64,000 nt of DNA from Mammaliicoccus sciuri (GCF_002901825.1 NZ_PPQD01000017.1:333719-397718), one strand, 5' to 3'; shown: positions 42,404-55,273, counted from the first letter of the stretch. Notes: generated by a model not told the origin, from the sequence alone. Program-made: numbers and translations.

Positions 42404-43339
42404 ATGTTTCATCACGTATCCGTACTATTGAAAGAAACAGTAGATAAATTAGACATAAAACCAGATGGTACTTACGTTGATTGTACATTAGGTGGAGCTG
42501 GTCATAGTTTGTACCTAGTTGAACAATTGAATGACCAAGGCCGACTTATAGCAATCGATCAAGATGAAACTGCGATTGAACATGCTAAAGGTATCTTAAA
42601 GGACCATATGCATAAAGTAATTTTTGTACAAAACAACTTTAGAAATTTAGAACATATATTAGAAGAACTACATATTAGTAAAGTAGATGGTGTACTTTAT
42701 GACCTTGGTGTATCCAGTCCACAACTTGACACACCAGAACGAGGATTTAGTTACCATTATGATGCTAAGTTAGACATGAGAATGGATCAATCACAATCTT
42801 TATCAGCATATGAAGTGGTAAATGAATGGTCATATGAACAACTTGTCAAAATCTTTTTTAGATATGGTGAAGAGAAATTTTCAAAACAAATAGCTAGAAA
42901 GATTGAAACAAGAAGAGAACAAGCACCTATAGAAACGACTTTCGAACTAGTGGATTTAATTAAAGAAGGTATTCCAGCAGCTAAACGTAGAAAGGGTGGA
43001 CACCCTGCTAAACGTGTCTTCCAAGCGATTAGAATAGCAGTTAATGATGAATTAGGTGCATTTGAAACATCTATTGAAGCAGCAATACAACACGTTAAAG
43101 TTGGCGGAAGAATTTCAGTTATTACATTCCATTCTTTAGAAGATCGTTTGTGTAAACAAGTCTTTCAAGAATATGAAAAAGGCCCAGATGTACCAAGGGG
43201 ATTGCCGGTTATACCGGAAGCGTACAAGCCGAAACTAAAAAGAGTAAACAAAAAACCAATTATTTCTGATGAACAAGAACTTGAGCATAACAATAGAGCG
43301 AGAAGTGCAAAGTTAAGAGTTGCGGAAATTTTGAAGTAA
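42404..43339 (+). CDS. rsmH: 16S rRNA m4C1402 methyltransferase RsmH
   Basis: A 311-aa SAM-dependent enzyme (MraW) that N4-methylates C1402 in the ribosomal decoding centre. The SAM site is [10 protein letters not shown], followed by [13 protein letters not shown] and [13 protein letters not shown], with ITFHSLEDR near the C-terminal end. Standard second gene of the cluster. Confidence 0.96.
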   Translation: MFHHVSVLLKETVDKLDIKPDGTYVDCTLGGAGHSLYLVEQLNDQGRLIAIDQDETAIEHAKGILKDHMHKVIFVQNNFRNLEHILEELHISKVDGVLYDLGVSSPQLDTPERGFSYHYDAKLDMRMDQSQSLSAYEVVNEWSYEQLVKIFFRYGEEKFSKQIARKIETRREQAPIETTFELVDLIKEGIPAAKRRKGGHPAKRVFQAIRIAVNDELGAFETSIEAAIQHVKVGGRISVITFHSLEDRLCKQVFQEYEKGPDVPRGLPVIPEAYKPKLKRVNKKPIISDEQELEHNNRARSAKLRVAEILK

Positions 43340-43358
43340 ACAGAGGAGTGGCAATTGA

Positions 43359-43739
43359 ATGGCAGTAGAAAGAGTATATCCGAATTATAGACCTGATGAG
43401 TGGCAAGAGCCACAATTCGAACCACAAAAGAAAAAAGTAAAAAAGACCAAGGTAGTAGGAATATCGAGGATCGAAAAAGTCGTATACATATCATTAATAA
43501 CTATGATTGCGTTGATAAGTATTTATATGCTATCTTTAAAAATGGATGCGTATAATAACAAGACACAAATCGCAGAATTAGACAGTAAAATTGAGCAACA
43601 ACAAACAACAAACAGTGATTTGAAGACGGAATCAATGAAACAATCGTCATACGAACGCATCTACGAAAAAGCTGAAGACTACGGTCTAAAGTTGAATAAT
43701 GACAATGTAAAGGTAGTGCGTAGTGATGCCCAAAATTAA
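43359..43739 (+). CDS. ftsL: Cell division protein FtsL
   Basis: A 126-aa bitopic protein: basic cytoplasmic N-terminus (about 1-45), one membrane helix (about 46-66), and an extracellular coiled coil. It forms the FtsL-DivIC-DivIB complex that activates septal wall synthesis. It overlaps pbp1 by 14 bases. Confidence 0.92.
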   Translation: MAVERVYPNYRPDEWQEPQFEPQKKKVKKTKVVGISRIEKVVYISLITMIALISIYMLSLKMDAYNNKTQIAELDSKIEQQQTTNSDLKTESMKQSSYERIYEKAEDYGLKLNNDNVKVVRSDAQN

Positions 43740-45981
43740 AATAAAGAAAAATAAAATAGGAGCAGTCCTCTTAGTAAGTTTTTTCGGACTGCTCTTTTTT
43801 ATATTGGCCGTAAGATATTCGTATTTAATGATCAGTGGTCACTCAGCTGGTGAAGATTTAGCGTACAGGGCAAGTGAAAAATATTTAAGACAAACAGTTG
43901 CAGAACCTGAACGTGGGAAAATTTATGATCGTAATGGTAAAGTGCTTGCCGAAGATACAGATAGTTATAAATTAGTGGCAATATTAGATAAAAAAATGAG
44001 CGAAGGTAGCGATAAGCCTCGACACGTAAAAGACAAGAAAAAAACAGCTAAAGCATTAGCTAAAATTCTTGATATGGATGAAGATGATATTTTAAGTAAA
44101 CTTAAAACTAAAAATGCCTTTCAAGTTGAGTTTGGTCAAAAAGGTAAAGATTTAACTTATAAACAAAAAACACAAATTGAAAAGCTTAAATTACCTGGAC
44201 TGACTTTTGAAACGGAGAAAAAAAGATTTTATCCTAATGGTAACTTCGCATCTCATCTTATCGGTTTAGCAGATAAAGATCCAGATACCAACAAATTAAA
44301 AGGTGTATCAGGTGCTGAAAAAGTATTTGATAGCTATTTAAAAGGAAAAACGGGTAAAAACTCTTATAAGCAAGATATATGGGGTATGCTCGTTCCGAAC
44401 AGCGAAGATAGTATTAAAGCTCAAAATGGTGATGATGTACATCTTACACTAGACTCTAATATTCAAGTCTTTGTTGAAAATGCACTTGACGAAATGGTAG
44501 ACCGCTATGAACCTAAAGATTTATTTGCGGTTGTAATGGATGCAAAAACTGGTGAAATTTTAGGTTACAGTCAGCGACCTACGTTTAATCCTGATACGAA
44601 AAAAGACTTCGGGAAAAAATGGGCAAATGATTTATATCAAAATACTTATGAACCAGGTTCTACATTCAAAACATATGGTTTAGCTGCAGCAATTGAAGAA
44701 GGTAAATTCGAACCAAACAAGAAATTTAAATCTGGTCATAGAGAAATAGATGGATTTAAAATTTATGATTGGAACGATGATGGTTGGGGAAATATTCCTA
44801 TGACAACTGGTTTTACATATTCTGCGAATACGCTAATGATGAAACTTCAAGATTTAGTTGGCGCTGATAAAGCTAAGGCATATTATGAAAAATTTGGTTT
44901 TGGTAAGAAAACAGGTGGTTTATTTGATAGTGAAGCACCAGGGAATATTGCATTTGATAATGAACTTCAAAGAAAGACATCTTCATTTGGTCAGTCTACT
45001 ACTGTTACACCAGTCCAAATGCTTCAAGCTGAAACAGCAATTTTAAATCAAGGTAATATGCTCGAACCTTATTATGTAAAATCGATTCAAAACAAAGAAA
45101 GTAACGAAACGATTAAAAAAGGCGAGAAAAAAGTAGTCGGTAATCCAATATCTAAAGATACAGCCAAGAAGACGATGACAGAATTAGATAAAGTAGTAAA
45201 TAGTAAAGAAAGTCACGCTACAAACTATAAAATAGATGGATACCGAGTTGCAGGTAAAACTGGTACAGCTCAAGTGCCAGATACTAAAAACGGTGGTTAT
45301 GTAGATGGTGCAAATCCGTATTTCGTAAGCTTTATGGGCTATGCGCCTGCTAAAGATCCTGAAGTAGTTGTTTATGCTGGTATGTCACTTGCACAAAAAC
45401 GTGACCTAGAGGCTTATGAATATGGTGTGTCAAGAGGTTTCAATCCGATTATGGAAAATACATTAAAATATTTAGATGTAGAAGAAACTGAAGGCAAAGC
45501 TAAAACGAATGCTTCAGATGTACCAGATGTTGTTAATATGAGTACACAAAAAGCAACTGATGCAATAAAAGGTAAAAAACTTGAGCCAATTGTAGTTGGT
45601 AAAGGTGATAAAATTAAGAAACAAATACCGCTTAAAGGTAAAAATGTCCAAGATAAAGAAAGAATTTTACTTGTTACTGACGGTGAAATGACAATGCCTG
45701 ATACTGAAAATTGGACAAAACGAGACTTATTAAAATTACAAGAAGCGACAGGTATTGAAGTAGAATCAGAAGGTTCTGGTTATGTTTCTGAGCAATCTGT
45801 CAGTCAGAACCAAACAATTAAATCTGGTACTAAAGTTAAGTTTACACTTTCTAACAATCATCCGAATGGTGATGATTCAATAGGACAAGTTCCAGATGAT
45901 GAAGAAACATCTAAAGATGAAAGCAAAAGTAAAGATGATAAAAAAGATGAAAAAGAAGAAAAAACATCTAGTGAATCATAA
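43726..45981 (+). CDS. pbpA: Penicillin-binding protein 1 (division transpeptidase)
   Basis: A 751-aa class B PBP that crosslinks septal peptidoglycan. One N-terminal membrane helix (about 12-34), a dimerisation domain with PERGKIYDRNGKVLA, and the transpeptidase with SxxK GSTFK (S312), SxN SAN (S366) and AGKTGTAQ (K511). Two PASTA domains follow (from about residue 590) and the end is a Lys/Asp/Glu-rich tail. Start taken at ATG 43726, not the GTG just before it. Confidence 0.95.
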   Translation: MPKIKIKKNKIGAVLLVSFFGLLFFILAVRYSYLMISGHSAGEDLAYRASEKYLRQTVAEPERGKIYDRNGKVLAEDTDSYKLVAILDKKMSEGSDKPRHVKDKKKTAKALAKILDMDEDDILSKLKTKNAFQVEFGQKGKDLTYKQKTQIEKLKLPGLTFETEKKRFYPNGNFASHLIGLADKDPDTNKLKGVSGAEKVFDSYLKGKTGKNSYKQDIWGMLVPNSEDSIKAQNGDDVHLTLDSNIQVFVENALDEMVDRYEPKDLFAVVMDAKTGEILGYSQRPTFNPDTKKDFGKKWANDLYQNTYEPGSTFKTYGLAAAIEEGKFEPNKKFKSGHREIDGFKIYDWNDDGWGNIPMTTGFTYSANTLMMKLQDLVGADKAKAYYEKFGFGKKTGGLFDSEAPGNIAFDNELQRKTSSFGQSTTVTPVQMLQAETAILNQGNMLEPYYVKSIQNKESNETIKKGEKKVVGNPISKDTAKKTMTELDKVVNSKESHATNYKIDGYRVAGKTGTAQVPDTKNGGYVDGANPYFVSFMGYAPAKDPEVVVYAGMSLAQKRDLEAYEYGVSRGFNPIMENTLKYLDVEETEGKAKTNASDVPDVVNMSTQKATDAIKGKKLEPIVVGKGDKIKKQIPLKGKNVQDKERILLVTDGEMTMPDTENWTKRDLLKLQEATGIEVESEGSGYVSEQSVSQNQTIKSGTKVKFTLSNNHPNGDDSIGQVPDDEETSKDESKSKDDKKDEKEEKTSSES

Positions 45982-46025
45982 ATCACAGGATGATAGATAA
46001 TATACAAAAGAAAAGGTGAACAATT

Positions 46026-46991
46026 ATGAATTTTACGCTACCTGTCATTGCGTTTTTATTGACTTTGATACTTGTACCCGTTTTAATTCCAACACTTAAA
46101 AAATTGAAATTTGGGCAAAGTATTCGAGAAGAAGGACCTAAGAGTCATATGAAGAAAACAGGAACTCCAACTATGGGTGGATTAACGTTCTTATTAGCAA
46201 CAATCGTTGTAACAATCATCGCGTTATTTTATGTTGAGCAAGTAGGTCCGCTCATTCTGTTATTATTTGTAACACTTGGATTTGGACTTATTGGTTTTAT
46301 AGACGATTATATTATTGTCGTTAAGAAAAATAACCAAGGTTTAACAAGTAAACAAAAATTCTTAGCTCAAATTGCGATAGCCGTTGTATTCTATATCGTA
46401 AGTGTTATATTACCAAACTATGAATTTGAAACAGCGATTAACATACCGTTTACAGATTGGTCATTGCCATTGTCTGTTTTCTATATTATATTCATAGTAT
46501 TTTGGCAAGTTGGATTCAGTAATGCTGTCAACTTAACAGATGGATTAGATGGTCTTTCAACTGGATTATCAATCATTGCATTTGGTTTTTACGCGGCACT
46601 ATCATTTATTCTTGATAAACCAGAAATTGGCTTATTCTGTTTAGTGATGCTTGCAAGTTTATTTGGATTTTTAATTTACAACAAGTACCCAGCAAAAGTG
46701 TTCATGGGAGATACTGGAAGCTTAGCGCTTGGTGGTATTTTCGCAACGATTTCAATCATGCTTAACCAAGAAATAACATTATTATTAATCGGTTTAGTAT
46801 TTGTAATTGAAACATTATCAGTGATGTTACAAGTAACATCGTTCAAGCTTACAGGAAAAAGAATATTTAAAATGAGCCCATTGCATCACCATTTCGAATT
46901 AGTTGGTTGGAGTGAATGGAAAATAGTATTAGTATTCTGGGGTACAGGTATCGTTACTGGTGCAATTGGTTTATGGATAGGGGTAATGTAA
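46026..46991 (+). CDS. mraY: Phospho-MurNAc-pentapeptide transferase MraY
   Basis: A 321-aa membrane enzyme with about ten helices that makes lipid I from UDP-MurNAc-pentapeptide and undecaprenyl phosphate. Conserved segments: [49 protein letters not shown] and [11 protein letters not shown]. The aspartates in DDY and the HHH loop form the active site. Confidence 0.97.
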   Translation: MNFTLPVIAFLLTLILVPVLIPTLKKLKFGQSIREEGPKSHMKKTGTPTMGGLTFLLATIVVTIIALFYVEQVGPLILLLFVTLGFGLIGFIDDYIIVVKKNNQGLTSKQKFLAQIAIAVVFYIVSVILPNYEFETAINIPFTDWSLPLSVFYIIFIVFWQVGFSNAVNLTDGLDGLSTGLSIIAFGFYAALSFILDKPEIGLFCLVMLASLFGFLIYNKYPAKVFMGDTGSLALGGIFATISIMLNQEITLLLIGLVFVIETLSVMLQVTSFKLTGKRIFKMSPLHHHFELVGWSEWKIVLVFWGTGIVTGAIGLWIGVM

Positions 46992-46992
46992 T

Positions 46993-48342
46993 ATGAAAGC
47001 ATATGATGCATTAAAAGAGAAACCTGTTCTTATTTTAGGTTTAGCAAAAAGTGGATATGAAAGTGCAAAGTTATGCCATAAATTAGGTGCTAATGTAACT
47101 GTCAATGATGGTAAAGATTTATCATCTGATCCCCACGCACTTGAATTAGTGCAGCAAGGAATACGTGTGATCAGTGGTGAACACCCATTGTCATTACTTG
47201 ATAATAAACCGTTAATCGTAAAAAATCCTGGTATACCTTACAATATTCCACTATTGCAAGAAGCGATGAATCAAGGGTTGGATATCATTACAGAAGTTGA
47301 ATTAAGTTATTACATTTCAGAAGCACCTATTATCGGTATTACAGGTACAAATGGTAAAACAACAGTGACTTCTTTAATAGGTGATATGTTTGGTAATAGT
47401 AAAGTAAATGGTCAAGTTTCCGGTAATATTGGTGTAGTTGCATCAAAAGTTGCGCAAGAGGTTACGAAAGACGATTATCTTATTACTGAATTATCTTCAT
47501 TCCAACTTTTAGGAACAATACATTATCGTCCGCATATCGCGATTGTTACAAATATTTATTCAGCACATTTAGATTATCATGGTAGTTTAGAAGAATACCA
47601 GAATGCTAAGAAAAATATTTTTAAGAATCAAACCGAAGACGATTATTTAATTTTCAACTATGAACAAAGACATTTAATTAATACAGATGATATTAAATCT
47701 AAAATGTTATATTTCTCAACTAATCAAAAAGTGAATGGCATTTATATTGAAGATGATTATGTCGTATATAACGGCATAAGAATTATCAATACGCACGATA
47801 TTGTATTACCTGGTAAACATAATTTAGAAAATGTACTTGTAGCTGTATTAGCTGCATTATTATCAGGTGTTGACGTGAAGTCAGTTGTACATACTTTAAC
47901 AACGTTCTCAGGTATTAAACATAGACTTCAATATGTTGGGAACAATAGAGGCAACAAGTATTATAATGATTCTAAAGCGACCAATACTTTAGCAACACGA
48001 TTTGCCTTAAGTTCATTTAATTCTCCAATCATTTGGTTATGTGGTGGATTAGATAGAGGGAATGACTTTGATGATTTAATACCTTATATGGATAATGTCC
48101 GTTTGATGGTTACATTTGGTGAAACAAAAGATAAATTAAAAGCGTTAGGTGCGAGTCAAGGTAAAGAAGTCTTGCAGGCAAATGACGTTAAAGATGCCGT
48201 TAATTTGATTCAAGATTATATACAATCTAACGATGTTGTCTTACTATCACCAGCGTGTGCGAGCTGGGATCAATATGATACATTTGAAGCTCGTGGCGAC
48301 GAATTTATTGAAAGTTTCCAAAAACATTTACCAACATTTTAG
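46993..48342 (+). CDS. murD: UDP-MurNAc-L-alanine:D-glutamate ligase MurD
   Basis: A 449-aa Mur ligase adding D-glutamate to UDP-MurNAc-L-alanine. The ATP-binding loop [10 protein letters not shown] is near residue 115, [10 protein letters not shown] lies in the central domain, and NDSKATNT and [12 protein letters not shown] occur in the C-terminal domain. One base separates it from mraY. Confidence 0.97.
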   Translation: MKAYDALKEKPVLILGLAKSGYESAKLCHKLGANVTVNDGKDLSSDPHALELVQQGIRVISGEHPLSLLDNKPLIVKNPGIPYNIPLLQEAMNQGLDIITEVELSYYISEAPIIGITGTNGKTTVTSLIGDMFGNSKVNGQVSGNIGVVASKVAQEVTKDDYLITELSSFQLLGTIHYRPHIAIVTNIYSAHLDYHGSLEEYQNAKKNIFKNQTEDDYLIFNYEQRHLINTDDIKSKMLYFSTNQKVNGIYIEDDYVVYNGIRIINTHDIVLPGKHNLENVLVAVLAALLSGVDVKSVVHTLTTFSGIKHRLQYVGNNRGNKYYNDSKATNTLATRFALSSFNSPIIWLCGGLDRGNDFDDLIPYMDNVRLMVTFGETKDKLKALGASQGKEVLQANDVKDAVNLIQDYIQSNDVVLLSPACASWDQYDTFEARGDEFIESFQKHLPTF

Positions 48343-48368
48343 AAATTGTGAAAAAAGGAGTGACAACC

Positions 48369-49313
48369 GTGAATAAAAGTTCTGATAACAATGATGATAT
48401 ATTGCAATTTGAAACGACTACGGAAGATGAACGATTAGAAATTTTAAAGAAGAAAAGAAAACGTAGACGTCAAATTCAATTAGGTGTATTCATAGGTGTT
48501 ATACTCCTTGTTATCTTGATTTTACTGTATATGTTTACAGACATCAGTAAAGTTGATCAAGTGGATATTAAAGGTGAAGAAATCGTATCTAAAAACGATA
48601 TTGAAAAAGCTTTAGATATCAAAAAAGATTCTAGAATATACAATATCCCTGTAAGTGATATGAAATCGAAAATCGAAGAAATTGAAGGCGTTAAAAGTGT
48701 TGAAATTAAACGTCATTTTCCAAATGACTTAACGGTTAATGTAAATGAGTATGAAACAATTGGATTAGTTAAAGAGAAAAAACATTACGTACCGTTATTA
48801 GAAAATGGGAAAACAATTAAAAATTTATCAACAGATTTACCAATTGATGTTCCGATTTTGAATGACTTTAGTTCAAAAAAGTTAAATAAAATGATTCCTG
48901 AATTGAAAAAGGTTAAACCTAAAGTTAAATCAATGATATCGGAAATAAATTATAAACCTGGCGAGAACAATCAGAATAGAATCCAACTATTTATGACAGA
49001 TAATGTGGAAGTTGTAGGAGATATTCAAACTTTTGCGAATAAAATCAACTATTATCCGAGTATTTCTGATAAATTAGAGAGAGACAATTCTGGTGCGCTC
49101 AAAACACCTGGATTTTTAGATTTACAAGTTGGTGTGACATTCTTACCATATGAAACGGAAGAACAGCAAAAAGAGCGTTCAGAAAAAGAAACAAAACAAG
49201 ATGAAAGCACTAAAACAGAACAGAAAAAATTAGACCAAGCATTACAAGATTTATCTAAAGAATTGGATAAATCTGGAGAAGAACCAGAATCAACTGAGAA
49301 ATCAGAAGAATAA
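48369..49313 (+). CDS. divIB: Cell division protein DivIB (FtsQ)
   Basis: A 314-aa bitopic protein: charged cytoplasmic N-terminus ending KKKRKRRRQ, one helix (about 37-58), a POTRA domain (VDQVDIKGEEIVSKNDIEKAL) and the FtsQ beta domain, then a Lys/Glu-rich tail. It works with FtsL and DivIC. Start taken as GTG 48369, eight bases after GGAG; an earlier GTG at 48348 has no ribosome-binding site. Confidence 0.93.
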   Translation: MNKSSDNNDDILQFETTTEDERLEILKKKRKRRRQIQLGVFIGVILLVILILLYMFTDISKVDQVDIKGEEIVSKNDIEKALDIKKDSRIYNIPVSDMKSKIEEIEGVKSVEIKRHFPNDLTVNVNEYETIGLVKEKKHYVPLLENGKTIKNLSTDLPIDVPILNDFSSKKLNKMIPELKKVKPKVKSMISEINYKPGENNQNRIQLFMTDNVEVVGDIQTFANKINYYPSISDKLERDNSGALKTPGFLDLQVGVTFLPYETEEQQKERSEKETKQDESTKTEQKKLDQALQDLSKELDKSGEEPESTEKSEE

Positions 49314-49407
49314 GTAAAAAAATCAATAAATAAACCTATAATTAGTTCACATTAAATCAAGTATCATGTAAACTAATAATAGTTTAAATTTGATTATCAT
49401 GTGTTAG

Positions 49408-50796
<1,389 letters not shown>

Positions 50797-50824
50797 TGGG
50801 TCATAAAGATTAGGAGGATAATAA

Positions 50825-51982
50825 ATGTTAGAATTTGAGCAAGGGTTTAATCATTTAGCTACTTTAAAAGTAATTGGTGTTGGTGGTGGCGGTAATAACG
50901 CTGTTAACCGTATGATAGATCATGGAATGAACAATGTAGAATTTATTTCTATTAATACAGATGGTCAAGCTTTAAACTTATCTAAAGCTTCATCTAAAAT
51001 TCAAATTGGTGAAAAATTAACACGTGGTTTAGGTGCAGGTGCAAACCCAGAAATCGGTAAAAAAGCTGCTGAAGAATCACGTGAACAAATAGAAGATGCT
51101 ATTCAAGGCGCTGACATGGTATTTGTTACTGCTGGTATGGGTGGCGGAACTGGTACAGGTGCTGCACCAGTTGTTGCTAAAATCGCAAAAGAGATGGGTG
51201 CATTAACAGTTGGTGTTGTTACACGTCCATTTAGCTTTGAAGGACGTAAACGTCAAACTCAAGCTGCTGCCGGTGTAGAATCTATGAAAGCTGCAGTAGA
51301 TACATTAATCGTTATTCCTAATGATCGTCTTTTAGATATCGTTGATAAGTCAACACCTATGATGGAAGCATTCAAAGAAGCAGATAATGTATTACGTCAA
51401 GGTGTACAAGGTATCTCAGACTTAATCGCTGTTTCTGGTGAAGTTAACTTAGACTTTGCTGACGTTAAGACTATTATGTCTAACCAAGGTTCAGCATTAA
51501 TGGGTATCGGTGTATCTTCTGGTGAAAATAGAGCAATCGAAGCTGCTAAAAAAGCTATTTCTTCACCATTATTAGAAACTTCAATCGTTGGCGCACAAGG
51601 TGTCTTAATGAACATTACAGGTGGAGAGTCACTTTCACTATTTGAAGCTCAAGAAGCAGCAGATATTGTTCAAGATGCAGCAGACGAAGATGTTAACATG
51701 ATATTTGGTACAGTTATTAACCCAGAATTACAAGACGAATTAGTTGTTACAGTAATTGCTACTGGATTTAATGACAAACCTTCTAATGCTCGTAAACCAC
51801 AAGGTGGCGGTGCATTTGGTGGAACTACAGAAGAACCTGCTTCTAAAAGAGAAGAAGGAGAATCACTAGGAAGAAAAGCTTCATTTGAAAATAAATCAAC
51901 AAATGAATCAACTGATGATAGTGATATTCCAAGTTTCATTCGAAATAGAGAAGATAGACGTTCTAGACGCTCTAGACGATAA
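50825..51982 (+). CDS. ftsZ: Cell division protein FtsZ
   Basis: A 385-aa tubulin-like GTPase that forms the division ring. The tubulin signature [10 protein letters not shown], the T7 loop NLDFADVKT and the C-terminal peptide [10 protein letters not shown] followed by a basic RRSRRSRR end are all present. The variable linker (about residues 318-365) differs from S. aureus, one reason to think of a distant staphylococcal species. Confidence 0.98.
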   Translation: MLEFEQGFNHLATLKVIGVGGGGNNAVNRMIDHGMNNVEFISINTDGQALNLSKASSKIQIGEKLTRGLGAGANPEIGKKAAEESREQIEDAIQGADMVFVTAGMGGGTGTGAAPVVAKIAKEMGALTVGVVTRPFSFEGRKRQTQAAAGVESMKAAVDTLIVIPNDRLLDIVDKSTPMMEAFKEADNVLRQGVQGISDLIAVSGEVNLDFADVKTIMSNQGSALMGIGVSSGENRAIEAAKKAISSPLLETSIVGAQGVLMNITGGESLSLFEAQEAADIVQDAADEDVNMIFGTVINPELQDELVVTVIATGFNDKPSNARKPQGGGAFGGTTEEPASKREEGESLGRKASFENKSTNESTDDSDIPSFIRNREDRRSRRSRR

Positions 51983-51992
51983 ATGAACTTAA

Positions 51993-52026
51993 AAAGTCAT
52001 CAGGCTAAGTCCTGATGACTTTTTTT
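51993..52026 (+). terminator. Terminator after ftsZ
   Basis: AAAGTCATCAGG (51993-52004) and CCTGATGACTTT (52011-52022), then a T-run. It separates the dcw genes from the pgeF-sepF set. Confidence 0.85.
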
Positions 52027-52041
52027 GTTAGGAGAGATGAA

Positions 52042-52833
52042 ATGAAAGAGATTTTTAATCAACATAATCATTATTTATCATATGAAGCCGATGACAGAAA
52101 TGATTTAACGATAGGTATTACAACTCGTCAAGGTGGTTATAGTTCATATCCAGAGAATGCTTTTAATATGGCAAGATATATCAATGACGATCCAGATAAT
52201 ATTTCAAAGCATCAGCAAATTTTAGCCAATGAAATCAACTTCAGTTGTGCCAATTGGGTATTTCCAATTCAAACACATGAGAATAAAGTTCGAGAAGTAT
52301 CTTCAAAGGATAAAGGTACAAATATCAATGCACTAACTGAAGAACTACATGGAATAGATGGACTTTATACTTATGAATCTGATCTATTATTAACGATGTG
52401 CTTTGCAGATTGTGTACCAATCTATTTATATGATACTCAAAATGGTTATATTGGTCTTTGTCATGCTGGATGGAGAGGCACATATTCCCAAATTATTAAA
52501 GAGATGATTGAACAATATAAAGGTGACGTTTCTAATTTAAGAGTCGTTATAGGTCCATCCACATCTGACAGTTATGAAATTAACGAAGACATTTATCAAA
52601 AGTTCAAAACATTACCGATAGACTCTGAAGCATACATTGTGCAAAGAGGACAAGATCGATACGGCATAGATTTAAAACAGGCAAATGCATTACTTGCTAT
52701 ACATTATGGTGTTAATCCTGAACATATCGTAAAGACGAATCATTGTACGGCCAGTGAAACAGATTTATTCTTCTCATATAGGGTAGAAAAAGGACAAACT
52801 GGTAGAATGCTTGCATTTATAGGTAGAAAGTAG
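52042..52833 (+). CDS. pgeF: Purine nucleoside phosphorylase PgeF (YlmD/laccase domain)
   Basis: A 263-aa member of the YfiH/multicopper polyphenol-oxidase-like family, now known as purine nucleoside phosphorylases and peptidoglycan editing factors. Zinc-binding CFADCVP and CHAGWRG are present. Start taken at ATG 52042 (GGAG 52031-52034); the frame is open further into the ftsZ terminator, which argues against an earlier start. Confidence 0.9.
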   Translation: MKEIFNQHNHYLSYEADDRNDLTIGITTRQGGYSSYPENAFNMARYINDDPDNISKHQQILANEINFSCANWVFPIQTHENKVREVSSKDKGTNINALTEELHGIDGLYTYESDLLLTMCFADCVPIYLYDTQNGYIGLCHAGWRGTYSQIIKEMIEQYKGDVSNLRVVIGPSTSDSYEINEDIYQKFKTLPIDSEAYIVQRGQDRYGIDLKQANALLAIHYGVNPEHIVKTNHCTASETDLFFSYRVEKGQTGRMLAFIGRK

Positions 52834-52841
52834 GTATAGAT

Positions 52842-53513
52842 TTGAAATCAGTAAAAGAAAATTTATTAGAAATCAATTCACAAATTTGTAACAGTAGCGA
52901 AGAATCAGAATTTAATACGGCGCCTCAAGTGATTGTTGTGACAAAATATGTTACAATAGACCGAGCTAAAGAAGCTTATGAAGCTGGCTTGAAAAACTTT
53001 GGAGAAAATCGTATTGAAGGATTTTTGGAAAAGAAAAAGCATCTTCCAGATGATGCTATCATGCATTTTATTGGATCATTACAAACAAGAAAAGTAAAAG
53101 ACATCATTAATGAAATTGATTATTTACATGCATTAGATAGATTAAAATTAGCTAAAGAAATTGAAAAACGTGCAGAACATGTTGTAAAATGCTTTGTTCA
53201 AGTGAATGTTTCGGGAGAAGAATCAAAACATGGTATGTCGCCTGATGATGTTATCCCATTTATTCAAGAGCTTAAGGATTTTAAACATATTGAAATAGTT
53301 GGTTTAATGACTATGGCACCATTAACTGAAGACAAAATAAAATTAAGACAATATTTTAACCAACTAAGATTATTGAAAGAGAAAGTACAATCCTTAAACT
53401 TATCATATGCACCTTGCACTGAATTATCTATGGGCATGAGCAATGATTTTAATGAAGCAATATTAGAAGGTGCTTCTTATATAAGAATTGGTACAAAATT
53501 AGTTGGCGAATAG
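52842..53513 (+). CDS. ylmE: PLP homeostasis protein YlmE (YggS/PROSC family)
   Basis: A 223-aa alanine-racemase-fold protein without racemase activity that buffers pyridoxal phosphate. Typical pieces are VVTKYV (PLP lysine), KNFGENRIEGFLEK, HFIGSLQTRKVKDI, VNVSGEESKHG and LSMGMSNDFNEAILEGASYIRIGT. It starts with TTG behind AGGT, with weak initiation. Confidence 0.92.
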   Translation: MKSVKENLLEINSQICNSSEESEFNTAPQVIVVTKYVTIDRAKEAYEAGLKNFGENRIEGFLEKKKHLPDDAIMHFIGSLQTRKVKDIINEIDYLHALDRLKLAKEIEKRAEHVVKCFVQVNVSGEESKHGMSPDDVIPFIQELKDFKHIEIVGLMTMAPLTEDKIKLRQYFNQLRLLKEKVQSLNLSYAPCTELSMGMSNDFNEAILEGASYIRIGTKLVGE

Positions 53514-53524
53514 GAGTGTAAATT

Positions 53525-54100
53525 ATGGCAATTAAAGATGTATTTAAAGGCTTTTTCGTAGTTGATGAAGAAGAAGAAGTATACGAAGAGCCACAAAGAG
53601 AACAAACGAAAGCACCACAACAAGAATCATCAATACAAGAACAAAAACCAAAACAACAATCTTTAAAAAGTGTACCAACACAAAAATCAAATACTACTAG
53701 ATACCAATCACAACGTTCTCGTGATTTCAAAAAACCTGAAAGGAAAGAGGCTATGACTGAGAAACGTACAAATTCATCTCAAACGAATGTCGTTAGTATG
53801 AGCGGGAATATGGATTTTGCGCAAAGTTCAAAAATGTGCTTATTTGAACCAAGAGTATTTTCAGATACACAGGATATCGCTGATGAACTTAAAAATAGAC
53901 GTACAACATTAGTGAACTTACAACGCATTGACAAAGTATCAGCTAAAAGAATTATAGACTTCTTGAGCGGTACTGTTTATGCAATTGGTGGAGATATAAG
54001 ACGCGTGGGAACAGACATCTTCTTATGTACACCTGATAATGTTGAAGTAGCAGGATCAATTACTGAGCAATTAGAACAAGTTGAACCTTACCAAGAATAG
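53525..54100 (+). CDS. sepF: Cell division protein SepF
   Basis: A 191-aa FtsZ-bundling and membrane-anchoring protein. An N-terminal amphipathic segment ([11 protein letters not shown]), a Gln/Glu-rich linker (20-90) and the C-terminal SepF domain ([20 protein letters not shown] ... [18 protein letters not shown]) are present. Confidence 0.95.
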   Translation: MAIKDVFKGFFVVDEEEEVYEEPQREQTKAPQQESSIQEQKPKQQSLKSVPTQKSNTTRYQSQRSRDFKKPERKEAMTEKRTNSSQTNVVSMSGNMDFAQSSKMCLFEPRVFSDTQDIADELKNRRTTLVNLQRIDKVSAKRIIDFLSGTVYAIGGDIRRVGTDIFLCTPDNVEVAGSITEQLEQVEPYQE

Positions 54101-54113
54101 AGGAAATTAAGAT

Positions 54114-54410
54114 ATGGATAGTGGACTATTAAGTACGATATTAGGCTTTGTATTATTCGTCGTTAAAATTTATCAATATGGTATGATCGTTTATTTCCTT
54201 ACATCATGGTTACCAGGCGTTAGGGAAGGCGCATTTGGACAATTTTTAGGGAAAATATATGAACCGTTTTTAGAACCATTTAGAAGAATTATCCCACCAT
54301 TAGGTATGTTAGACATATCATCAATCGTGGCATTTATAACGTTAAGTTTATTCTATGTTGGTTTAGTCAATATATTTAATATGATTGTACCTGTAATGCC
54401 AATATTATAA
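54114..54410 (+). CDS. yggT: YggT family membrane protein
   Basis: A 98-aa protein with two membrane segments (about 5-28 and 72-95) and the YggT signature FLGKIYEPFLEPFRRIIPPLGMLDISSIVAF between them. Member of the sepF-ylmG-ylmH-divIVA set, role in envelope or division not settled. Confidence 0.9.
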   Translation: MDSGLLSTILGFVLFVVKIYQYGMIVYFLTSWLPGVREGAFGQFLGKIYEPFLEPFRRIIPPLGMLDISSIVAFITLSLFYVGLVNIFNMIVPVMPIL

Positions 54411-54429
54411 TTAAACGATAAATGACAGT

Positions 54430-54465
54430 AGGGTGAGACGTAATGTCACATCCTATTTTTTATTG
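54430..54465 (+). terminator. Hairpin after yggT
   Basis: TAGGGTGAGACG pairs with TGTCACATCCTA (one mismatch, two G-U) and is followed by TTTTTTATT. Confidence 0.6.
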
Positions 54466-54481
54466 AATTAGAGGTGTCAAA

Positions 54482-55255
54482 ATGGATATATATCAACACT
54501 TTAGAAAAGAAGAAAAAGAGATTATTGATTTATTTTTAAATAGATGTGAAGTTGCTGAACGAAATTACCAACCAGTGCTTACAGAATTTCTAGACCCTAG
54601 AGAACAATTTATTTTACAAACAATCGTGGGTGGCTTCGATGATTTGAATGTACATTACTTTGGTGGGAATGAAGAATCAGAAAGAAAACGTGCAATAGTT
54701 GCACCTGATTATTTTGTGCCTACTGAAGAGGATTATGAGATGGTGCTTATTGAACTTACTTATCCTTCAAAATTTGTTAAATTGACGCATCGTAATGTAT
54801 TAGGTACGATCATGTCGCTTGGGATTGATAGAAATCAACTAGGGGATATTATTGTTAATGACCGTATACAGTTTGTTTTGACAAAGAGATTTGAATCGTA
54901 TATTATGATGGAATTAACAAAGATTAAAGGTGCAGGAATCAAATTGAGTTCTATTCCATTCCAAAATATGATACAATCAAGTGAGAATTGGCAGACACAT
55001 GACGCAACTGTAAGTGCATTAAGATTGGATGTAATCATTAAACACCTTACAAATACGAGTAGAACAATTAGTAAGAAATTGATTGAAAGTAAACGCGTTA
55101 AAGTCAATCATAGAGAAATCGAACAAGTAGACTTTATAGTCGAAGAAAATGATTTGATTTCTATTAAAGGATATGGACGTGCGATGATCATTCAAAATAA
55201 TGGAACTTCAAAAAAAGGCAAGATAAGAATAGCTTATCGAACATTGTTTAAATAG
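54482..55255 (+). CDS. ylmH: S4-domain RNA-binding protein YlmH
   Basis: A 257-aa protein with an N-terminal globular part (DIYQHFRKEEKEIIDLFLNR) and a C-terminal S4 domain (LRLDVIIKHLTNTSRTISKK ... VEENDLISIKGYGRA). YlmH binds ribosomal complexes and has been linked to rescue of stalled ribosomes in Bacillus. It lies between yggT and divIVA as in other Firmicutes. Confidence 0.93.
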   Translation: MDIYQHFRKEEKEIIDLFLNRCEVAERNYQPVLTEFLDPREQFILQTIVGGFDDLNVHYFGGNEESERKRAIVAPDYFVPTEEDYEMVLIELTYPSKFVKLTHRNVLGTIMSLGIDRNQLGDIIVNDRIQFVLTKRFESYIMMELTKIKGAGIKLSSIPFQNMIQSSENWQTHDATVSALRLDVIIKHLTNTSRTISKKLIESKRVKVNHREIEQVDFIVEENDLISIKGYGRAMIIQNNGTSKKGKIRIAYRTLFK

Positions 55256-55273
55256 TGCTGAGGAGGAAAACTT